The notes under the pieces: model-generated
What the model was told of the DNA's origin: nothing
The model's database searches: none
The model's input: the letters and a program-made list of their open reading frames with translations, nothing else
Made by a program: the position numbers and the translations under genes
Part shown: positions 58,498 through 64,000 of the stretch, piece by piece
Layout: each line of letters opens with the position of its first letter
Position numbering within the stretch: the first letter of the stretch is position 1
Origin: Cryptomeria japonica
Taxonomy: Eukaryota > Streptophyta > Pinopsida > Cupressales > Cupressaceae
Length of the DNA: 64,000 nt
Assembly: GCF_030272615.1 (NCBI RefSeq)
Contig: NC_081407.1
Coordinates: 380,701,179 to 380,765,178, forward strand
Reading direction: 5' to 3'

Positions 58498-60189
58498 TCA
58501 ACCTTGCAAATTGGCACCAAGCACAGCCAAATAAGTTGTAGCACATGGATTCAAGCCAGATTTAACCATTTCCTCCAGAAGTTCATTGGCCTTTATCGAA
58601 TTCCCTTCCTTGGAAAGGAATTCAATGGCAATGCTGTAGCTAGCAATATTGGGCACTATACGTTTTTCTACCATTTCCCTGAACAGACCATAAGCTCTTT
58701 CTGAATTGCCATCTTTCCAATAACCAAAAACCAAAGTGTTATAAGTCACATCATTAGGATCCATTCCCTTCTCTTGCATGACATTGAACAATCGATTTGC
58801 ATCGCTCATCCTACTTCCTTTGCAGAGCCCATTTATGAGAGCACTGTAAGTAACAACATTGCTCTTCAAACCCATTTCCTCCATATCATTGTGCAGCTTA
58901 AAGGCGTTTTTCATATCATTTTCTTTGACGTATGCATCAATAAGGGATGTATAAGTAAAAGTACTTGGCGCCAAACCTCTTTCATGCATTTCTTCTAAGA
59001 GTCCAATTGCTTCTGGTAATTTCCCAACCTTGCAAAATCCATGGATTAAAGTATTATAACTAATAACATTAGGATTCAAGCCCCTGTTTTTCATCTTTAC
59101 CAAAATATTCTTTGCTTTTCCCACATTTCCTTCTTTGCAATAACCATTAATGAATGTATTGAAAGTAACGATATTAGGAACCAGACCCGCAGTCACCATT
59201 TCTTTCAAAGCTTTGCGAGCATCCTTCAATTTTCCAACTCTGCAGAGCCCATCAATGAGTGCATTGTAAGTAACAACATTATGCATCACTCCCTTTGATC
59301 GCATCTCACGAAACAAATCAAAAGCTTTCATCAAATTGCCCTCCTTGCAATGTGCATCAATCAATGAATTGTATGTAAACAGATTTGGGGTTATTCCTTT
59401 TTCCATCATTTCGTTATGGAGTCTAAAGCCCTCCTGCATAAACCCTTTCTTGCAGTATCCATTTATAAGACATGTATATGTAAACTCATTGGGAGCCAAA
59501 CCCCTCTCAAGCATTTCATCAAACAGTTTGTTAGCTTCCTCAATGTCTCCTAACTTAAAGAAGCCATCGATGAGAGCAGTATACGTAACCACATTGGGAG
59601 CACAACCTTTTCTCTCCATCTCATCAAATAATTCTTTTGCCCTTTGCATATCACCTTGTTTGCAGCAAGCACTAATCATCATACTAAAAGTGTAAACATC
59701 AGGCAAAACCTTTCCCCTAAAAAGCTCTTCATAAATCCTCCAAGCCACATCTACCTTACCCGATTTTAACATGGTACTGAGGAGTTCATTGCAAGTGTTT
59801 ATACACGGAACAAAATCACGGTTTTGCATCTGGTCAAAAGTAACAAGGAGCTCTGGGATCATTCTAGCTTGAGAATATATACTAATTATCATATCAAATA
59901 CAACATGGGTTGAGTTACATTGTTTGTGGTTATCTACCAAATTTTCAATTACACCGGTAATAGTAAGAGAATTAGATAATTTGCCTGCAATAACCTGTTG
60001 CAAGAGGTTCTGTGCTTCAGCAAGCATCCTGGCATTGGCAAGAATTTGGAGAATGAAGGAAGTAGACTCAGGAGTGTGCTGAAAACCTTGCTGAGTTGCC
60101 CACAGGAAAAACCTTAAAACCTTCCCGGGATTTTCGCTTTGATTATACATGTAATACAGCACATTTGATATACTCAATCTGAAAGCCAT
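58498..60189 (-). CDS. P-class pentatricopeptide repeat (PPR) protein
   Basis: PPR proteins bind organellar RNA one base per repeat and act in its processing, stability or translation. This intact, intronless minus-strand gene encodes 563 residues with 13 tandem 35-residue PPR motifs (about residues 95-549), most opening with VTYN/VTYT/FTYT and ending in PN, PD or PS. The leader (1-94) has LRFFLWATQQGF, common before the repeats in P-class proteins. No E, DYW or SMR tail is present, so it is not an editing enzyme by itself. The start ATG at 60187-60189 is fixed by an in-frame TGA 21 bases upstream. The N-terminus is not obviously a transit peptide, so organelle targeting is inferred from the family. 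It is the only intact host gene here, and element E lies 2.0 kb beyond its 3' end. Confidence 0.93.
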   Translation of the reverse strand: MAFRLSISNVLYYMYNQSENPGKVLRFFLWATQQGFQHTPESTSFILQILANARMLAEAQNLLQQVIAGKLSNSLTITGVIENLVDNHKQCNSTHVVFDMIISIYSQARMIPELLVTFDQMQNRDFVPCINTCNELLSTMLKSGKVDVAWRIYEELFRGKVLPDVYTFSMMISACCKQGDMQRAKELFDEMERKGCAPNVVTYTALIDGFFKLGDIEEANKLFDEMLERGLAPNEFTYTCLINGYCKKGFMQEGFRLHNEMMEKGITPNLFTYNSLIDAHCKEGNLMKAFDLFREMRSKGVMHNVVTYNALIDGLCRVGKLKDARKALKEMVTAGLVPNIVTFNTFINGYCKEGNVGKAKNILVKMKNRGLNPNVISYNTLIHGFCKVGKLPEAIGLLEEMHERGLAPSTFTYTSLIDAYVKENDMKNAFKLHNDMEEMGLKSNVVTYSALINGLCKGSRMSDANRLFNVMQEKGMDPNDVTYNTLVFGYWKDGNSERAYGLFREMVEKRIVPNIASYSIAIEFLSKEGNSIKANELLEEMVKSGLNPCATTYLAVLGANLQG

Positions 60190-62618
60190 TTGCCTTTGCC
60201 TTTTCTTTCAGCATAGTTCACATATGATTAGGATGTATATGTCTCATTTCTTCTATTTGATTCCATTTACGCACCACAATGTCGTTAGTAGCTGATTATG
60301 CTGCTTGTTGCATCAGTTCATTTGCCTCAATCTTACTGGTTGTGGGCAGCTTTGGAGGAAAATGTTCTGGTACGCTATGCTATATCTCATTCTCCACTGC
60401 ATCCCTCTTTCTTGGCAATTCTGGATCCCAAACACATCCAAAATCACCTGAATGTTCTACCAGCGTTCACTCTTATTCCAAATTTTATGTTACGCGAGAT
60501 TTTTTATTTAATTTTGTTTTTATTTTAAGAGAAATATTTAAATATATTTAATCATCTTTTATGTTCTTATATATTTATACATTTGTCCAATTCAATTGTT
60601 TATTACTTCTACACTAGCATTAATGTCTATGTACAAACTATCCTGTGCAAACTAATCTCTTTTCAGCCCTGAGACTAGTCTATGATCATAGAGTTGTTCT
60701 CATAGTCATGGACTCAACCCATCTTATTTCAATTCTTTTAGTTCAACCATAACCCACTGCCTATTTTTAACCTTCCCACCTAGTGCTCAGTAAAGACAAG
60801 CTTGCATAATATGTTGTCATGTCTTTGTATTTAAAGGTGTTAAATGTATTCATTCTAATCATTTGGATCATTTGAAAATCTAGCATATAATTTGAATATC
60901 TTTCACATATGTGTACACTTAATTTAGTATTTGAAAAGGAATTTAATGTTGCACAATCATTATAGAAGCATTTACATGACTGGGGACTAGATGAATACAA
61001 AATATAGAGCCTAACTCTAAAGGAATAGATGAATACAAGGACCATCAATAATTTTAATCCATGTAGTTGTCCCTTACTGTTCATCAACACTAATCATTTC
61101 ATTTTAATATAGTTGAGGAAATAAAGAAAAATAGTCCAAAGCTCCAAGGATGTTTTTGGTGGTGAATCTTCGACTATTAGGGAATATTTGATTCAAACCA
61201 ATTCAAATTTGACAAATAGTGTAACCAATGAGGACCCAAATCACTAAAAAATTATGAATTGCTAGTAACCTACATGTTAATTTGTCACAACTTCTTTATA
61301 AGGAATTTGTAATAAATATTTTTTCACCACAATAACCTACATGCTCGTAACAAGGAATCATCTACAATTTTAGAGGCATGTTTTAATTTACCAACATATT
61401 TTCCAATAGCATTAAAAAATCAATATGTATGAGGACCAATTTTTCCAATACCAAAATAATTCCAACCAAAAAAGTGTTTCTACATTTGTGAAATTGTCCA
61501 TCAAGCCATCAAACATGGTGAGAGCGTTTCACGCATTTTTGTATAATCTCACTCTTTAATTCTAATATGAATGTATGCACATTAATTTTTTCAATGAGTA
61601 AATCGCAACTCTTTCCGATTTTTCCATCCTTAAAAGAATACTCAACATTCTTAAATCTTTTTAACATCCACTAATTGTTGTCCAAAATCATGTAAAATAC
61701 TTTCATGAATACATTCTCCTAAGAATGAAAAGTTGTTACATCTAGTGCATTTTCCAAAAATACATGAACTTAAATAATATGATTGACCATTAGATGTTTC
61801 ACAAAACAAATCTGCTATAAACTCCTTGATTGTTTCAAGTGGTGTATTAATACTACATTCCTATATAATCATGTTCATACGTGAAGTACAACGTATATAT
61901 CAAAAAACATCATAATAATATTGAAATGGTACATGAGTTTTACAACAACGAGAGATTTGTTGCTTATTAAATTTTACAAACCAAGTTTTACATTCTTCAA
62001 ATGATCTTTGACTTATTGTAGTATTTCAAAGTAACACTTAAGCGTCTAAAAAATTTCTAGAAAATTTGGGTTGAGTTGTGTCTAATATGTGTTTAAAATG
62101 AGGATCACAAATTTTAGACTCCACTCTTAATTTCAAAACATCCCTAGCATTATGTGATACCCTTATTTTATCATGCCAATATTTTTCAACAAAAGATTTG
62201 ATTTCAATATTCAATTTCATGTTAGACCTTGGGAGTCAACCTCTAAAACTCCAACATTAGTTGATTGGATAATTTTCAATACCTTTTCTTCTCTTTGCCA
62301 CTCTTGCCAATTTTTTTATTATGTATATTTAGAATTCTACTAATGTTTTTTTAACATTATTTTATCCAAAGTTGTTTTACTAACATTCTTAGCATCTTCA
62401 TGTTTACACTTAATTTAGTAAACAAAATATAGAGCCTAACTCTCCATGCATCATAACTAAGCAAGGACATGATATAATAATGAATATTTTTTATTTTGAT
62501 AATACAACTCAATGTTTAATTCACCTAAATGTTTTCTTTCCAAATAAATTGTAATTCAACTATGGTGGAACTAAGAGTTGGGTAAACAACAACTACACCA
62601 TGGAGTTTCAATTAATAT
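60190..62618. other. 5' side of the PPR gene and degenerate stretch
   Basis: 60190-60500 is the likely upstream region of the PPR gene; no clear TATA box is seen. 61110-62260 on the minus strand has short frames in several phases (KSFVEKYWHDKIRVSHNARD, RSFEECKTWFVKFNKQQISR, ETIKEFIADLFCE) that look like an old, heavily mutated coding sequence I do not recognise. Confidence 0.4.
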
Positions 62619-63549
62619 TGTAGACACATAAATCTATCTACAAAGTAAATAAATATTTTATATTTATTTAATGTACTAATACTCCTCTATTAATTAAATT
62701 CATATTTAATTCATTCATTTAGCCCCCATTCTGCTATTTTAATTAAATAAACTGCATAAATTTATTTAAATTAAAATCCCTAACTGTAGTCCGGTTATTA
62801 AATAAATCTAATTTATTTAATTTGTCTCATTCCTCTCATTTAAATAAATTCAACATTTATTTAAAATCACAAATCCAATTCCCCTTTTAAATAAATATTT
62901 ATTTAAAATTCCCCCGCCCCCCCTCCTCCCCTTGCATTTTCCTACAAATGCAAGGGCACATTTAAATCGATTTTTACTTTTAACAAAAACCTATTTACTC
63001 ACACCCACCTCTTTCTAGATTCTTATAGATTTCTCTAAAACCCTTCTAGACTCTTCTAACCCCTTCCAAATTAGCCTAATCTCACTCCTAAACATTTGCA
63101 TAATCATAATCTAAAACCTCCCTCCCAAAAGTCTTCAAAAGTCATTTAAGGCTCTTACATAGTCTTAAATGCATTTCATCTTCCAACACTCCAACCCACA
63201 TGGGTCTTGACCCTTTGGTCAAGGCTTAACCATGGGTAAAATTTGCACAAGAGTTTACCCATTGGATAATAACCTTACCCTTGGATAAAAGCTTTATCCA
63301 ATAACCCCAACCACATGAGGTTACCCTCATGTCCCCTCGGGCATTTAATGCTCCCTTCCTCTCCTCTCAAGCCATTACATGTTGACATTTGTCATCATGG
63401 GATTGGATTGAAAACCATCACATGGATCACAAACCCATCAATCCTATCCCTTCACAAACTCACTCAATCTTGGCCATTCAAACAACATTTTTCCCTATAA
63501 AAGAATCTCTCACCCTCAAACAAAGGAGGGAGCATTAGAGTATTGTTAC
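62619..63549 (+). mobile_element. AT-rich LTR G1 (family of LTR F)
   Basis: Begins TGTAGACACATAAATCTATC, then TTAATTAAAT-type words, CTTGCATTTTCCTACAAATGCAAG, CTTCTAGACTCTTCTAAC and the AACCATGGGTAAAATTTGCACAAGAG block, all matching the reverse strand of 5547-6986. It ends where G2 begins, about 500 bases short of the length of F. Confidence 0.65.
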
Positions 63550-64000
63550 TGTACACACATAAATTTGTCCACTTAATTAAATGAATATTTAGTATTTATT
63601 TGATTATTTAACCATCAATAATTAATTAAATTAATATTTAATTAATTCATCTTAACCCTCTTCTCTTATTAATTAAATAAATTATTCAATTTATTTGATT
63701 TAATTCACTTAACCAAATTCAAACCATTAATTAAATAAATAAATCATATTTGTTTAATTAAATCTTCTCTCACATTTAAATAAATTTATATTTATTTAAA
63801 TCCCCCAAAATCTCATCTCTCACATTTAAATAAATTAACATTTATTTAAATCACCTTTATCTTCCACCCACTTGCATTTTCCTACAAATGCAAGTTGCAC
63901 AACTTTTTTAAATAAATAAATTATTTATTTAAAATCCTATTTATCCTCACCCACTTGAAACATTTAATGGCTTCCCTTAAAGTCTTCAAACTCAATGGCT
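63550..64000 (+). mobile_element. AT-rich LTR G2 (runs off the window)
   Basis: Begins TGTACACACATAAATTTGTC and repeats the order of G1 and F (TTAATTAAATGAATATTTAG, then the CTTGCATTTTCCTACAAATGCAAG palindrome at about 63875). Closest to F in the first 400 bases. Confidence 0.65.

Noticed and set aside
1-64000. tRNA, rRNA or other structural RNA genes
   Set aside because: None could be recognised by eye; tRNA-like words found are primer-binding sites of retroelements.

Overview
The window looks like nuclear DNA from a seed plant with a very large, repeat-filled genome. A gymnosperm such as a conifer is my best guess, from the dense nesting of long LTR retrotransposons and only one intact gene in 64 kb. 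Species cannot be fixed from the sequence alone. The only intact host-type gene is an intronless P-class pentatricopeptide-repeat (PPR) gene at 58498-60189 on the minus strand. Almost everything else is mobile DNA.

Central architecture (11.9-56.5 kb): a nested stack of retrotransposons that can be ordered from their ends. Element E (11895-56488, minus orientation, flanked by CTGTG on both sides) is oldest, and its two LTRs have diverged strongly. Element D (15251-51768, minus orientation, flanked by CGATC on both sides) sits inside E. Inside D lies a plus-strand Ogre-like Ty3/gypsy element A (LTR start 15908, accessory ORF1, gag, protease). A is split in its gag-protease region by element B (23513-39576, minus orientation, flanked by GCCAG on both sides). 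B is a 16-kb Tat-lineage element whose two 773-bp LTRs differ at about nine positions by eye. Also inside D are a minus-strand relative of A (element C, LTR start at 47155) and a decayed hAT DNA transposon (about 48780-50540).

Cargo: E holds a fragment resembling plant bifunctional aspartokinase/homoserine dehydrogenase and an LRR (F-box/LRR-like) fragment. A PDS5-like cohesion-factor fragment lies next to the A/C junction. All appear as broken open frames without introns. B carries, antisense between its integrase and 3' LTR, a plant-mobile-domain (PMD) gene with its own promoter-like sequence, a small first exon and an intron full of repeats.

Left part (1-11.9 kb): a minus-strand element with an initiator-Met-type primer site, a zinc-knuckle Gag and a degenerate accessory ORF (1-3985); an AT-rich LTR (5547-6986); the endonuclease part of a LINE on the minus strand (7080-8760); the zinc-binding 3' end of a LINE on the plus strand (about 9074-9930); and a small inverted-repeat element near 10.6-11.0 kb.

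Right part (56.5-64 kb): non-coding flank, the PPR gene, a degenerate stretch, and two abutting copies (62619 and 63550 onwards) of the AT-rich LTR family of 5547-6986, in opposite orientation to it.

The coding debris shares one mode of decay. Most premature stops are TAG or TGA where the family has Gln or Arg (or TAG for Trp), as expected from C-to-T change at methylated CHG and CG sites.
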